A stretch of 64,000 nt of DNA from UKL13-2 sp031414695 (lineage in GTDB: Bacteria > Pseudomonadota > Gammaproteobacteria > Burkholderiales > Usitatibacteraceae), in contig JANNWG010000040.1 in assembly GCA_031414695.1 (NCBI GenBank), positions 1-64,000 of the forward strand. The letters are read 5' to 3'. Positions 34,532 to 43,016 of the stretch are shown piece after piece. The position numbers and the translations under genes are program-made. Positions within the stretch are counted from its first letter, which is position 1; each line of letters starts with the position of its first letter. Below the pieces are notes generated by a model. The model was given only the letters and a program-made list of their open reading frames with translations, was not told where the DNA came from and did not search any database.

Positions 34532-35214
34532 AGAAACGAGGTCTTACGACGGTGTACCCAACTGGTTAAGCCAATTGCCAGTGCGACGACAGAAAATTGC
34601 GCAAGGAAAATACTAATTGCGGGGTGGCTCCAAACGATATTGTTGGTGTTGATGTTTTTCCCGATTACGTCAATCATACCGATACCCATGATGAAGGGGC
34701 CTACCAGCGTGGATAGCCCAATCTGCACGAATAGATTCCACCCCTCGGATTCCAGCACTAGCGCGGCACAGAGCGAGACGAAGAAAATCGTCGCGAGAAA
34801 TCCGAAGATCAAAAGCGACCATACTAAAATGCCGTTTGGCAAAGGTGTGAACAGCACTAAAAATCCCGTTCCACCAGCAACGAGTGAGAATGGCACAAGA
34901 TAAATCGTTAGATTGACCAACATTTTGCTCCAGTAGAACGTCATTGGTGTTACAGGCAGACTCATCACAAAGGGCAATGTGTGCTCTTTTCGTTCATTGA
35001 GCAGTGAACTCTGAATCGCGAATCCACCTACACAAATTAGCAGGACAAGCAACAACAAAGAGCCCACAAAGAAAGACCACGTCTTGCCAATTCCGACTAA
35101 GGTCAGCCCTGCCAGCAAACCCACCACGTAGGCCGCTAATTGTTTTTGATAAATTTGCCAGTCTTTGGTGATGAGCTGTTTGATCATTTGAAAATCGTCA
35201 GCGCTATATTTCAT
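34528..35214 (-). CDS. ABC-2 type transporter permease
   Basis: Membrane subunit of 228 residues with about six hydrophobic helices (first near 26-47, LAAYVVGLLAGLTLVG). It starts MKYSADDFQMIKQLITKDWQ; the ATG at 35214 overlaps the original TGA of the ATPase frame (ATGA at 35211-35214), so it was translationally coupled to the full-length ATPase. With the amber codon 120 bp upstream this coupling may now be weakened. Cargo unknown. Confidence 0.85.
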   Translation of the reverse strand: MKYSADDFQMIKQLITKDWQIYQKQLAAYVVGLLAGLTLVGIGKTWSFFVGSLLLLVLLICVGGFAIQSSLLNERKEHTLPFVMSLPVTPMTFYWSKMLVNLTIYLVPFSLVAGGTGFLVLFTPLPNGILVWSLLIFGFLATIFFVSLCAALVLESEGWNLFVQIGLSTLVGPFIMGIGMIDVIGKNINTNNIVWSHPAISIFLAQFSVVALAIGLTSWVHRRKTSFL

Positions 35215-35330
35215 TGTGTTGCTCCAGAGCGCACAGTAGTGACAAAAATATCATCAAGGTTCATAGGCTCTACCGTTTTAATCGTCAAGCCCATTTGTTG
35301 CAAACGGGTGAGAAAAATATCGCCGCCGTG
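35211..35330 (-). pseudogene. Cut-off C-terminal part of the ABC ATPase frame
   Basis: Directly after the TAG at 35331-35333 the same frame stays open for 39 codons: HGGDIFLTRLQQMGLTIKT, then VEPMNLDDIFVTTVRSGATQ and TGA overlapping the permease ATG. The LDDIFV segment is the usual C-terminal motif of this ABC ATPase family (compare LEDVFV). This shows the gene once ran to 35211. Confidence 0.85.
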
Positions 35331-36107
35331 CTATACCTTAAGCTCAATGATGGAGCCGTTGTTACGCGCAAAAACGACTTCTGGTAGCGCCTTAATTTCA
35401 TCTTGCCAAGTGCCTTGGCAGAGGATGCGCCGCCAGCTAGATAGAAATGTTTCTTTGTCTGCGGAGGCGACTAATTTCCCATGTTTGAGAAAGCTAATGG
35501 TGTCAGATAGTTGCTCAATATCAACCGTATTGTGTGAAGAAAAAAGTACGCTGCGTTCTTCATCGCGCAGCACTTCCGCTAATGCTTCTAACACTTCAAC
35601 GCGGGCGACAGGGTCAAGCCCAGTTGTGGGCTCATCGAGCAATAACAGTTTGGGGCGGCGCGCTAATGTCAGCAGCAGCAATGCTTTCACTCGCTGACCA
35701 TGCGAAAACCCACGCAGTAATTGGTGCGGACGTAGGTCAAAGCGTTTTAACAATTGCGTTGCATAGCCTTCATCCCACGACGGATAAATTTGCTTAATGA
35801 AATCCATATGCCAGCGTAGCGACTGCGTTTTGTAAAGTCGCATATCTTCAGAGGCATAACCAATCTCACGTTTTGCTGCCACCTGTGCATCCGGCAAACG
35901 ATGACCGCAAACAGTAACTTCACCGCTATCGGCCTGAATCAAACCCATTAAGAGTCGCATGATGGTGGATTTACCCGCACCATTTGCTCCTACCAAGCCC
36001 ATGATTTGTCCTGCTGGTAATTCCAGATTGATATCTTGCAACTGAAAATCCGCGTAGGCTTTGTTCAGGCCTTGCATTTTGATGGCAGGTGTTTGTGTAT
36101 TCATCAT
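35331..36107 (-). CDS. ABC transporter ATP-binding protein, truncated by in-frame TAG
   Basis: ATPase subunit. The translated part is 258 residues with all catalytic motifs: Walker A GANGAGKST (about 39-47), signature FSHGQR (about 137), Walker B KLLLLDEPTTGLD and switch His in FSSHNT. It ends IIELKV at a TAG, after which 39 more family-like codons follow in the same frame. Either a real nonsense mutation, an amber codon read through, or a sequencing error. Because all ATPase motifs lie before the stop, partial function is possible. Second gene of the GntR-regulated operon. Confidence 0.85.
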   Translation of the reverse strand: MMNTQTPAIKMQGLNKAYADFQLQDINLELPAGQIMGLVGANGAGKSTIMRLLMGLIQADSGEVTVCGHRLPDAQVAAKREIGYASEDMRLYKTQSLRWHMDFIKQIYPSWDEGYATQLLKRFDLRPHQLLRGFSHGQRVKALLLLTLARRPKLLLLDEPTTGLDPVARVEVLEALAEVLRDEERSVLFSSHNTVDIEQLSDTISFLKHGKLVASADKETFLSSWRRILCQGTWQDEIKALPEVVFARNNGSIIELKV

Positions 36108-36110
36108 CTG

Positions 36111-36530
36111 TTATCGCCGTGTGAGGGATGTTTTGTCGGTCGATGTGATATTTAGCGTAGCGTCAAGTGCGCTACGTACTTGGCTGATAACAACCTTTGG
36201 CGTCATGCCGAGCTTTACCGAGGCGCTCACCATGCCGATAAGATGCGTGTTGAATTCGTCTTCAGCAAGCTGGCGCGGCAGGTCTTGGGATTCGGCCACA
36301 AATGAGCCCTTGCCTTGCCGTGTGACGATTACACCCGCACGCTCTAGCTCAAGATATGCGCGTTTAACTGTAATCACGCTAACGCCGCTATCACTGGCTA
36401 ACTCGCGAATGGATGGTATCGCTTGACCAGCATGCCAATCACCCGCCATGACTTTGGTGGTGATCTGATCCATGATCTGGGAATACATCGGCGCACTGTC
36501 ACTATTCGACAGGAAAAGTTTATTGCTCAT
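36111..36530 (-). CDS. GntR family regulator, YtrA subfamily
   Basis: DNA-binding repressor of 139 residues: an N-terminal winged helix (APMYSQIMDQITTKVMAGDW and IPSIRELASDSGVSVITVKR) and a short C-terminal dimerisation helix, the YtrA plan. The open frame reaches 36593, but the ATG at 36530 fits the family and the promoter position. It lies 3 bp before the ABC ATPase gene. YtrA-type regulators repress their own ABC operon, and the palindrome at 36556-36574 is the likely site. Confidence 0.92.
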   Translation of the reverse strand: MSNKLFLSNSDSAPMYSQIMDQITTKVMAGDWHAGQAIPSIRELASDSGVSVITVKRAYLELERAGVIVTRQGKGSFVAESQDLPRQLAEDEFNTHLIGMVSASVKLGMTPKVVISQVRSALDATLNITSTDKTSLTRR

Positions 36531-36555
36531 TGAAAATATCCAGCTGTGTTTGTAA

Positions 36556-36574
36556 GTGTATATTGAGTATACAC
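36556..36574 (-). promoter_or_regulatory. Candidate GntR/YtrA operator
   Basis: GTGTATATTGAGTATACAC: perfect 7-bp arms GTGTATA/TATACAC around 5 bp. It covers the -10 box of the operon promoter, 26 bp before the gntR ATG. Confidence 0.7.
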
Positions 36575-36593
36575 AGTTAAACACAGTTGTCAA
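36566..36593 (-). promoter_or_regulatory. Near-consensus promoter of the gntR-ABC operon
   Basis: On the minus strand TTGACA (36588-36593), 16-bp spacer, TATACT (36566-36571). This is a strong sigma-70 promoter that would be shut by a repressor on the overlapping palindrome. Confidence 0.75.
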
Positions 36594-36630
36594 TCACTGA
36601 CTCGTTATGAGGGTAGCTGTTATGCGCCCG

Positions 36631-37629
36631 CTAAGCGCCTACTTTCAACATAATCTTACCAATATGCGTGGATGATTCCATCAGTCGATGTGCTTCAACA
36701 ACATCGGACAAGGCAAATATTTGATGTATCACTGGGCGCACCTTGCCTGCAGAAAGAAGCGGCCAAACCTTTTCTTCAAGCTCAATCGCAATACGCGCTT
36801 TGGCAGCGTCGGGACGCGCACGTAGAGTAGAGCCAGTAATCGTTTGGCGTTTCATCATCAATGGTCGAAAATCCACCTCAACTTTGCCACCTTCTAAAAA
36901 TGCAATAAAGCAGTAGCGGCCTTCGAGCGCTAACGAGCGCAGGTTTTTTTCGATATAGCTGCCGCCGACCATATCGAGAATGACGTTCACCCCTTTTTTG
37001 GCGGTGATTACGGCAATCTCACTCATCCAATCATCAGTTTTGTAATTGAACACATGCTGCGCGCCGATGCTTTTGCAGAATGCTGCTTTTTCCGCATTAC
37101 CGACGGTGGTGAAGACTTCTGCGTCAAACGCATTCGCCAGTTGTATGGCAGTTAACCCGATGCCGCTAGAGCCACCATGCACCAGAAATCGTTCGCCTGA
37201 TTTAAGCGCGCAAGTGTTGAATACATTAACCCAAATGGTGAAGAAATTTTCTGGCACGCCCGCGGCTTCAACTAGCGATAAACCAGACGGTATGGGTAAA
37301 CAATGCGCGGCGGGTGCTACACAATACTCAGCATAGCCGCCGCCAGGCGTGAGTGCGCAAACCATGTCACCCACACGCCAGCGAGTGACGTTGGCACCAA
37401 TGGCAACAACTTCACCCGATACTTCCAAACCCATAACAGGTGAGGCATTTGCAGGTGGCGCGTAGTTGCCCATGCGCTGTGCAATATCGGGGCGATTCAC
37501 GCCAGCGTAGGCGACACGGATGAGTACATCTGCGTCGCCAACGCTAGGAAGCGGGCCTTCGCTTAGTTGCATGACATCAGGCGCGCCTTGTCCTACTGTG
37601 GAGACGAATTTCATTTGGCTTGCAGGCAT
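36631..37629 (-). CDS. NADPH:quinone oxidoreductase (PIG3 family, zinc-free MDR)
   Basis: Medium-chain dehydrogenase/reductase of 332 residues. GroES-like N-terminal half (VAYAGVNRPDIAQRMGNYAP), then a Rossmann domain with VHGGSSGIGLTAIQLA near 148-163. No zinc-binding cysteine cluster, as expected for quinone oxidoreductases of the TP53I3/QOR group. They reduce quinones with NADPH. Start at 37629 (MPASQMKFVSTVGQGAPD); an internal M6 is possible. Monocistronic. Confidence 0.92.
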   Translation of the reverse strand: MPASQMKFVSTVGQGAPDVMQLSEGPLPSVGDADVLIRVAYAGVNRPDIAQRMGNYAPPANASPVMGLEVSGEVVAIGANVTRWRVGDMVCALTPGGGYAEYCVAPAAHCLPIPSGLSLVEAAGVPENFFTIWVNVFNTCALKSGERFLVHGGSSGIGLTAIQLANAFDAEVFTTVGNAEKAAFCKSIGAQHVFNYKTDDWMSEIAVITAKKGVNVILDMVGGSYIEKNLRSLALEGRYCFIAFLEGGKVEVDFRPLMMKRQTITGSTLRARPDAAKARIAIELEEKVWPLLSAGKVRPVIHQIFALSDVVEAHRLMESSTHIGKIMLKVGA

Positions 37630-37704
37630 AGATTAACTTTCGGTGGTCGGATTACTGGCATTATAGAAACTGTTTATAGAACATACTTTTAAATAAGGAA
37701 AAAA

Positions 37705-38535
37705 ATGGCAATTAAAAAAGCTGAAACAAAAACCATTCGGCCCATTATTGTCGGTGGCAAAACTAAGTTAGCCGACATTGATACTAAATCCACTTGCAGC
37801 TTTAACGGCGATAAAGCGGAAACGATTGGTTTACTCTCCGAGCTTAATGGACAGCTCGCGCAACTGCAAAATGTGCTTTATGCCGAGGGCAAGCGGCGCG
37901 TGTTAGTGGTGTTGCAGGCGATGGATACGGGTGGTAAAGACGGCGTGATTCGTAAAGTGTTTACTGGTGTGAATCCGCAGGGCGTGCAGGTGGTGAGTTT
38001 TAAAGCACCCTCTTTGAATGAGTTGGCACATGATTACCTCTGGCGCGTGCATCAACATGTGCCGCCGAAGGGCATGATTCACGTCTTTAACCGCAGCCAT
38101 TATGAAGACGTACTCATCACGCGCGTGAATGGCTGGGTAGATGACGCCACCGCCAAGCGTCGCTTTCGGCAAATTAACGATTTCGAAGCCATGTTGGTGG
38201 AAGAGGGCACGGTTGTGTTGAAGTTTTTTCTGCATATCTCAAAAGCAGAGCAAAAAGAGCGATTGCAAGCGCGCTTGGATGATCCCGCAAGGACATGGAA
38301 ATTCAATATCGGTGACATAGCCGAACGCGAAAAGTGGGATGACTATCAGCGCGTGTATCAAGACGCACTAAACGCTACATCTACTCAGCACGCGCCGTGG
38401 TACGTGGTACCCGCTGATCGCAAATGGGTGCGCGATGTTTATGTGGGCTCAGTGTTGGTACACACCTTGGCGGGACTTGGCATGGCATATCCTGCGCCAC
38501 AGGCAGGTTTGGATAAGGTTGTCATTAAAGATTGA
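37705..38535 (+). CDS. ppk2: Polyphosphate kinase 2 family (polyphosphate:nucleotide phosphotransferase)
   Basis: Soluble kinase of 276 residues in the PPK2 family that moves phosphate between polyphosphate and nucleotides. Walker A-like MDTGGKDGVIRKVFTGVNPQ (about 72-91), Walker B-like NRSHYEDVL (about 130-138), and lid region VLKFFLHISKAEQKERLQAR. It resembles the shorter class that phosphorylates AMP/ADP; the class assignment needs alignment. AAGGAAAAAA precedes the ATG. Followed by a dispersed palindrome. Confidence 0.93.
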   Translation: MAIKKAETKTIRPIIVGGKTKLADIDTKSTCSFNGDKAETIGLLSELNGQLAQLQNVLYAEGKRRVLVVLQAMDTGGKDGVIRKVFTGVNPQGVQVVSFKAPSLNELAHDYLWRVHQHVPPKGMIHVFNRSHYEDVLITRVNGWVDDATAKRRFRQINDFEAMLVEEGTVVLKFFLHISKAEQKERLQARLDDPARTWKFNIGDIAEREKWDDYQRVYQDALNATSTQHAPWYVVPADRKWVRDVYVGSVLVHTLAGLGMAYPAPQAGLDKVVIKD

Positions 38536-38559
38536 GGATTGAGAATAAAGTTAAAAATT

Positions 38560-38626
38560 AAAAGTCGCTTATTTGTAGACGTTTCGGAGCAATAATGCTT
38601 CAAAAAGCCCGTAAATAGGCGACTTT
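38560..38626. repeat. Dispersed imperfect palindrome, copy 8
   Basis: Left arm AAAAGTCGCTTATTTGTAG, right arm CCCGTAAATAGGCGACTTT, centre GGAGCAATAATGCTTCAAA. Located 24 bp after the ppk2 stop. Confidence 0.9.
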
Positions 38627-38742
38627 AGATTGTTATTTATATTGTTAAACTACGCTGCACCGCACCATCTGGAGCGACGAACTGCTAAAATACGGCTCGT
38701 TTGATTTTCCAGTAGCTAGACCAAGATTTTCTTAGGTGCGCC

Positions 38743-39078
38743 ATGCCGATTTACGCTTACAAATGTGCCACATGTGGCCATGCCGATGATGTGATGCAAA
38801 AAATGGCTGACGCCGCGCTCACCAAGTGTCCAAAATGCGGCGCAGAGACATATTCAAAGCAATTAACCGCACCAGGCTTTGCCTTAAAAGGCAGCGGCTG
38901 GTACGTGACTGACTTTCGCGACAACAAGAAAAACGAGCCAGCCAAGCCTGCAGCTAGTACCACTAACACCGACGCAAAACCGGCATCGAGTGAGTCAGCA
39001 GCGCCAACCACTTCCGCACCTGCTGTAGCTGCACCCGCGACACCAGCTCCAGCCACAACACCCGCGAGCACGACCTAA
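38743..39078 (+). CDS. FmdB family zinc-ribbon protein
   Basis: Protein of 111 residues. The N-terminal zinc ribbon (C8xxC11 and C31xxC34: YKCATCGHADD and CPKCGAETY) is the FmdB/CxxC domain; a loop GFALKGSGWYVTDFRD ends the fold. The C-terminal 40 residues are low-complexity Ala/Pro/Thr/Ser. Probably regulatory; function unknown. It heads the fmdB-DUF502-aspS cluster known from betaproteobacteria. Confidence 0.92.
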   Translation: MPIYAYKCATCGHADDVMQKMADAALTKCPKCGAETYSKQLTAPGFALKGSGWYVTDFRDNKKNEPAKPAASTTNTDAKPASSESAAPTTSAPAVAAPATPAPATTPASTT

Positions 39079-39080
39079 TC

Positions 39081-39767
39081 ATGCGTAAATATTTAGTCGC
39101 GGGGTTATTGGTGTGGATTCCGTTGGTCATCACCATTTGGGTCTTAAAGCTCATCATCAACACGATGGATCAAACGCTATTGCTGCTGCCTGAGCGTTTT
39201 CAAACTGACGCTATGTTTGGCTTCCACGTGCCTGGTATGGGCGTGATTTTGACGGTAGCAACGGTGTTGCTCACAGGCGTGATTGCGGCAAATTTTTTTG
39301 GTAAAAAATTACTCGGTTGGTGGGACCATGTATTGAAGCGTATCCCAATTGTCAATTCCGTTTATGGTGGTGTGAAGCAGATATCTGACACATTGTTTTC
39401 GCCTGAAGGCAAAGCGTTTCGTCAGGCGGTATTGGTGCGTTACCCACAGCGCGATACGTGGACAGTCGCACTTCTCACGGGTGAGCCTGAGAATGAAGTG
39501 ACAGATCATTTAGGGTTCACCAACTATTCGGTATTTGTGCCGACCACGCCTAACATCACGGCAGGATTTTTTTTGATCGTGCCAAAGACTGATGTGATCC
39601 CACTCAAAATGACGGTCGATCAAGCACTCAAATATATTATTTCGATGGGTGTTGCCGAGCCATTACGAAATACGAGCAACACGCCTGCTGCACCCGCAAC
39701 ATCACACACCAACGGGGTCGAGAATAAAAAATCCGTTACTGACCTAAACCACGACCCCAATCCGTAG
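39081..39767 (+). CDS. DUF502 family membrane protein
   Basis: Inner-membrane protein of 228 residues with two N-terminal transmembrane helices (about 5-27 and 52-75) and a soluble domain with the family stretch RIPIVNSVYGGVKQISDTLF near residues 93-112. Starts 2 bp after fmdB. The function of DUF502 is not known, but the neighbour order fmdB-DUF502-aspS is conserved. The last 30 residues are low-complexity. Confidence 0.92.
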   Translation: MRKYLVAGLLVWIPLVITIWVLKLIINTMDQTLLLLPERFQTDAMFGFHVPGMGVILTVATVLLTGVIAANFFGKKLLGWWDHVLKRIPIVNSVYGGVKQISDTLFSPEGKAFRQAVLVRYPQRDTWTVALLTGEPENEVTDHLGFTNYSVFVPTTPNITAGFFLIVPKTDVIPLKMTVDQALKYIISMGVAEPLRNTSNTPAAPATSHTNGVENKKSVTDLNHDPNP

Positions 39768-39831
39768 CCGTTAGGATTATTTCCTGGCGGCGCGTTGATT
39801 CAACTTTAATTTCACGCTTTCTCTATTTATG

Positions 39832-39880
39832 ACGCATAAATGTAACGGCATTATTGAGAACGTATAAATGCAACGGCATT
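39832..39880. repeat. 21-bp direct repeat upstream of aspS
   Basis: ACGCATAAATGTAACGGCATT (39832 on, written here across two arms: ACGCATAAATG and TAACGGCATT) and the variant ACGTATAAATG/CAACGGCATT from about 39860. Two mismatches. It may contribute to aspS expression or be decayed dispersed-repeat DNA. Confidence 0.5.
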
Positions 39881-39927
39881 TATGCGGCGCTGAAATTCAC
39901 ACCAATTCGAAACGTAGAAGGCAACAC

Positions 39928-41709
39928 ATGAGAACAAATTATTGCGGCTTGATTGACGCTAGCTACTTGGGGCAAACGATTACGGTCTATGGTTGGGCGC
40001 ATCGTCGTCGCGACCACGGCGGCGTGATATTTATTGACTTGCGTGATCGTGAAGGCTTGCTGCAAGTGGTGATTGACCCTGATACGCCTGAGGCATTTAG
40101 CACGGCCGACGCATCGCGCACGGAATTCGTGATGAAAATAACAGGGCTTGTACGTAATCGACCTGCAGGCACGGTGAATACCAATTTGAAATCTGGTGAA
40201 ATCGAAGTGCTCGCAAAATCAATTGAGATTTTGAATGCATCGCTGACGCCGCCATTCATGATGGATGACGACAATATCAATGAGGAAGTTCGTCTCAAAT
40301 ATCGCTATCTTGATTTGCGTCGTCCGCAAATGTTGGCGAATATGCGATTGCGTCATCGTGTAACCTCTGCCGCGCGTCGCTATTTAGATGAGACTGGTTT
40401 TATCGATGTTGAGACACCGTTTTTATATAAATCCACACCCGAAGGCGCACGTGAATTTTTAGTGCCCTCACGTATTCATGATGGCCAGTTTTATGCGCTA
40501 CCGCAGTCGCCGCAGCTATTTAAGCAGCTCTTGATGGTGGCCGGATTTGATCGCTACTATCAAATTGTGAAATGCTTTCGTGATGAAGATTTACGGGCGG
40601 ATCGGCAGCCTGAATTCACCCAGATTGATATTGAAACCTCGTTCTTAAATGAGCGCGAAATTCAAGACATCATGGAAGGCTTGATTAAAGCGTTGTGGAA
40701 AGCAGGGCTGAATATTGACTTGCCTGATTTCCCGCGTATGGCATATGCAGAAGCGATGCGTCGCTTCGGCTCTGACAAGCCAGACCTGCGCGTGTCACTT
40801 GAATTAACTGAACTAACCGATTTAATGAAGACGGTAGATTTCAAAGTTTTCCGCGCGGCGGCGGACATGAAAAACGGCCGTGTCGCGGCGATATGTGTGC
40901 CCGGTGGCAATGAAAAATTTTCGCGCAAAGAGATTGATGACTTGACTGCCTTTGTTGCGATCTATGGCGCAAAAGGCTTGGCGTACATCAAAGTCAACGA
41001 TGTCACCAAGCCAAATGAAGAAGGCTTGCAATCCCCGATTGTAAAATTCCTCAATGCCGAATCATTGAGCGCAATCTTGATTGCGTGCAACGCTAAAAAT
41101 GGCGATCTTATTTTCTTTTCCGCCGACAAAGCCAAAGTGGTTAACGATGCACTCGGCGCATTACGCCAAAAAATTGGCCACGAAAAAGGCTTCGCCGAGA
41201 GCGGCTACAAACCTTTGTGGGTCGTTGACTTTCCCGCCTATGAATATGACGAAGACAATAAACGCTACGTCTCCGCGCACCATCCATTCACGGCACCAAA
41301 AGATGAACATATCGCCCTCATGGATACTGACCCATCGCAAGTTATCGCCAAGGCATATGACGTCGCGATGAATGGTTGGGAAATCGGCGGCGGCTCGGTG
41401 CGTATTCACTCGCCTGAATTACAAGCCAAACAATTCGCGGTGTTAGGCATCTCGCCAGAAGATCAACAAGCCAAGTTTGGCTTCTTGCTCGAAGCGCTCA
41501 AATACGGCGCGCCGCCAATGGGTGGTGTTGCGTTTGGCGTTGACCGTATTGTCACGCTCATGTGCGAAAAATGGGATTCGATACGTGACGTCATTGCATT
41601 CCCCAAAACGCAGCGCGGACAAGATTTGCTCATTGAGACGCCATCAGTGGTGACGGAAAAACAATTGCGTGAACTGCATATTAAGCTCAGGAATACGTCA
41701 GCAGTTTGA
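39928..41709 (+). CDS. aspS: Aspartyl-tRNA synthetase
   Basis: Class II synthetase of 593 residues charging tRNA-Asp (or Asp and Asn if the cell lacks AsnRS). N-terminal OB-fold anticodon domain, class II motifs (YRYLDLRRP near 125, RYYQIVKCFRDEDLRADRQP near 208-227, GVAFGVDRI near the C-terminus) and the bacterial GAD insertion. An in-frame ATG exists at 39868, but ATG 39928 (MRTNYCGLIDASYLGQ) fits the family. Third gene of the fmdB cluster, 160 bp after DUF502. Confidence 0.98.
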   Translation: MRTNYCGLIDASYLGQTITVYGWAHRRRDHGGVIFIDLRDREGLLQVVIDPDTPEAFSTADASRTEFVMKITGLVRNRPAGTVNTNLKSGEIEVLAKSIEILNASLTPPFMMDDDNINEEVRLKYRYLDLRRPQMLANMRLRHRVTSAARRYLDETGFIDVETPFLYKSTPEGAREFLVPSRIHDGQFYALPQSPQLFKQLLMVAGFDRYYQIVKCFRDEDLRADRQPEFTQIDIETSFLNEREIQDIMEGLIKALWKAGLNIDLPDFPRMAYAEAMRRFGSDKPDLRVSLELTELTDLMKTVDFKVFRAAADMKNGRVAAICVPGGNEKFSRKEIDDLTAFVAIYGAKGLAYIKVNDVTKPNEEGLQSPIVKFLNAESLSAILIACNAKNGDLIFFSADKAKVVNDALGALRQKIGHEKGFAESGYKPLWVVDFPAYEYDEDNKRYVSAHHPFTAPKDEHIALMDTDPSQVIAKAYDVAMNGWEIGGGSVRIHSPELQAKQFAVLGISPEDQQAKFGFLLEALKYGAPPMGGVAFGVDRIVTLMCEKWDSIRDVIAFPKTQRGQDLLIETPSVVTEKQLRELHIKLRNTSAV

Positions 41710-41821
41710 GCGGTACAGTAGAATAATTCATGCTGACCTGATGCGGTCTCTATGAATTTATTCGATGTAAGCGCATAATTTTTATCATGAAATTCCCACT
41801 TTTAATGTTGGTTTTTCATGG

Positions 41822-41836
41822 TAAAATATTTTCATG
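41822..41836 (+). promoter_or_regulatory. Start-proximal -10 box of first DUF4143 ATPase gene
   Basis: TAAAAT (41822-41827) ends 6 nt before the ATG at 41834 and no Shine-Dalgarno is seen, suggesting a leaderless mRNA. No clear -35 hexamer. Confidence 0.4.
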
Positions 41837-42994
41837 TTAAATCGTGATGCCTTATTATTGCAAGCAACAGATGCGCTCAAGCGCAGCCGCATTGTGGCGC
41901 TTGTAGGGCCGCGTCAAGTTGGAAAAACAACTATTGCGCGCACGTTAGTATCGTCTGAATCGCTCAATTATTTTGACCTTGAGGACCCCGTTTCACTGGC
42001 TAGGCTAGCCGAACCAATGACTTCTCTTAGCTCTCTCAGAGGGCTGGTGGTCATTGACGAAGTGCAGTTGAGGCAAGAATTGTTTCCGGTGCTTAGGGTG
42101 CTCGCCGATCGTAAGCGTTTGCCAGCACGTTTTTTAATATTGGGCAGCGCTTCGCCGCAGCTATTGCAACAAACGTCAGAGTCGCTTGCGGGGCGCATGG
42201 AAGTCATCGATGTAAATGGCTTTTCGCTAGATGAAGTTGTTGTTAAGCACATTGAAAAACACTGGCGTCGTGGCGCATTTCCATTGAGCTATCTTGCCAA
42301 ATCTGAAGCTGATAGCGTGAAGTGGCGTCAAGCGTTCATTCGTACTTTGGTGGAGCGCGATTTGGCGCAGCTAGGGATCAATATTGCACCAGTCGCGCTC
42401 AAACGATTTTGGTCCATGATCGCGCACTACCACGGACAAATATGGAGTGCGGCTGATCCTGCTCGCTCGCTCGGTGTTTCCGAAACCACGATACGGCGTT
42501 ATCTTGATTTATTCACTGGTGCCTATCTTGTGCGGCAATTATTGCCGTGGCATGAAAATTTGAATAAACGTCAAGTCAAAGCGCCTAAAATTTACGTGCG
42601 CGATAGCGGCCTACTGCATACCTTGCTTGGTATAGATTCAGCCGCTGCACTTAATATTCATCCTAAATATGGGGCATCTTGGGAAGGCTATGTGCTGGAA
42701 GAAATTATTAAATCGCTGCAACTTAATAGCGTTTATTTTTGGGCATCTCATCAAGGTGCGGAACTCGATATCTTTTTACCCCAGCATCATGGCAAACGTA
42801 TTGGCATTGAGGTAAAGCGTGCGGATGCGCCAACAGTCACAAAATCGATGCGTATTGCCATTGACGATTTGCGTCTAGATAAGCTCTTGGTCATCTATCC
42901 TGGCGCACATGCCTATGCGCTGTCGCCAGATCAGAAAATAATGGCTGTGCCCGCTAGTGAAATCGCCAAATGGCATCCAAAATCAAAATTTTAA
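41834..42994 (+). CDS. DUF4143 family AAA ATPase, paralogue 1
   Basis: Protein of 386 residues: AAA domain with Walker A VGPRQVGKTT (about 25-34) and Walker B LVVIDEVQL, a winged-helix-like middle (SLGVSETTIRRYLDLFTGAY) and a C-terminal DUF4143 part with a PD-(D/E)xK-like trace (GAELDIFL...IGIEVKR). These ATPases (COG1373) are common and poorly understood; roles in defence or DNA handling have been guessed. A second member of the same length is at 48732. It sits between aspS and nudB, which are usually neighbours, so it was probably acquired. Confidence 0.85.
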   Translation: MLNRDALLLQATDALKRSRIVALVGPRQVGKTTIARTLVSSESLNYFDLEDPVSLARLAEPMTSLSSLRGLVVIDEVQLRQELFPVLRVLADRKRLPARFLILGSASPQLLQQTSESLAGRMEVIDVNGFSLDEVVVKHIEKHWRRGAFPLSYLAKSEADSVKWRQAFIRTLVERDLAQLGINIAPVALKRFWSMIAHYHGQIWSAADPARSLGVSETTIRRYLDLFTGAYLVRQLLPWHENLNKRQVKAPKIYVRDSGLLHTLLGIDSAAALNIHPKYGASWEGYVLEEIIKSLQLNSVYFWASHQGAELDIFLPQHHGKRIGIEVKRADAPTVTKSMRIAIDDLRLDKLLVIYPGAHAYALSPDQKIMAVPASEIAKWHPKSKF

Positions 42995-43016
42995 GCTCGC
43001 AAATGAAAGAGAAAGC

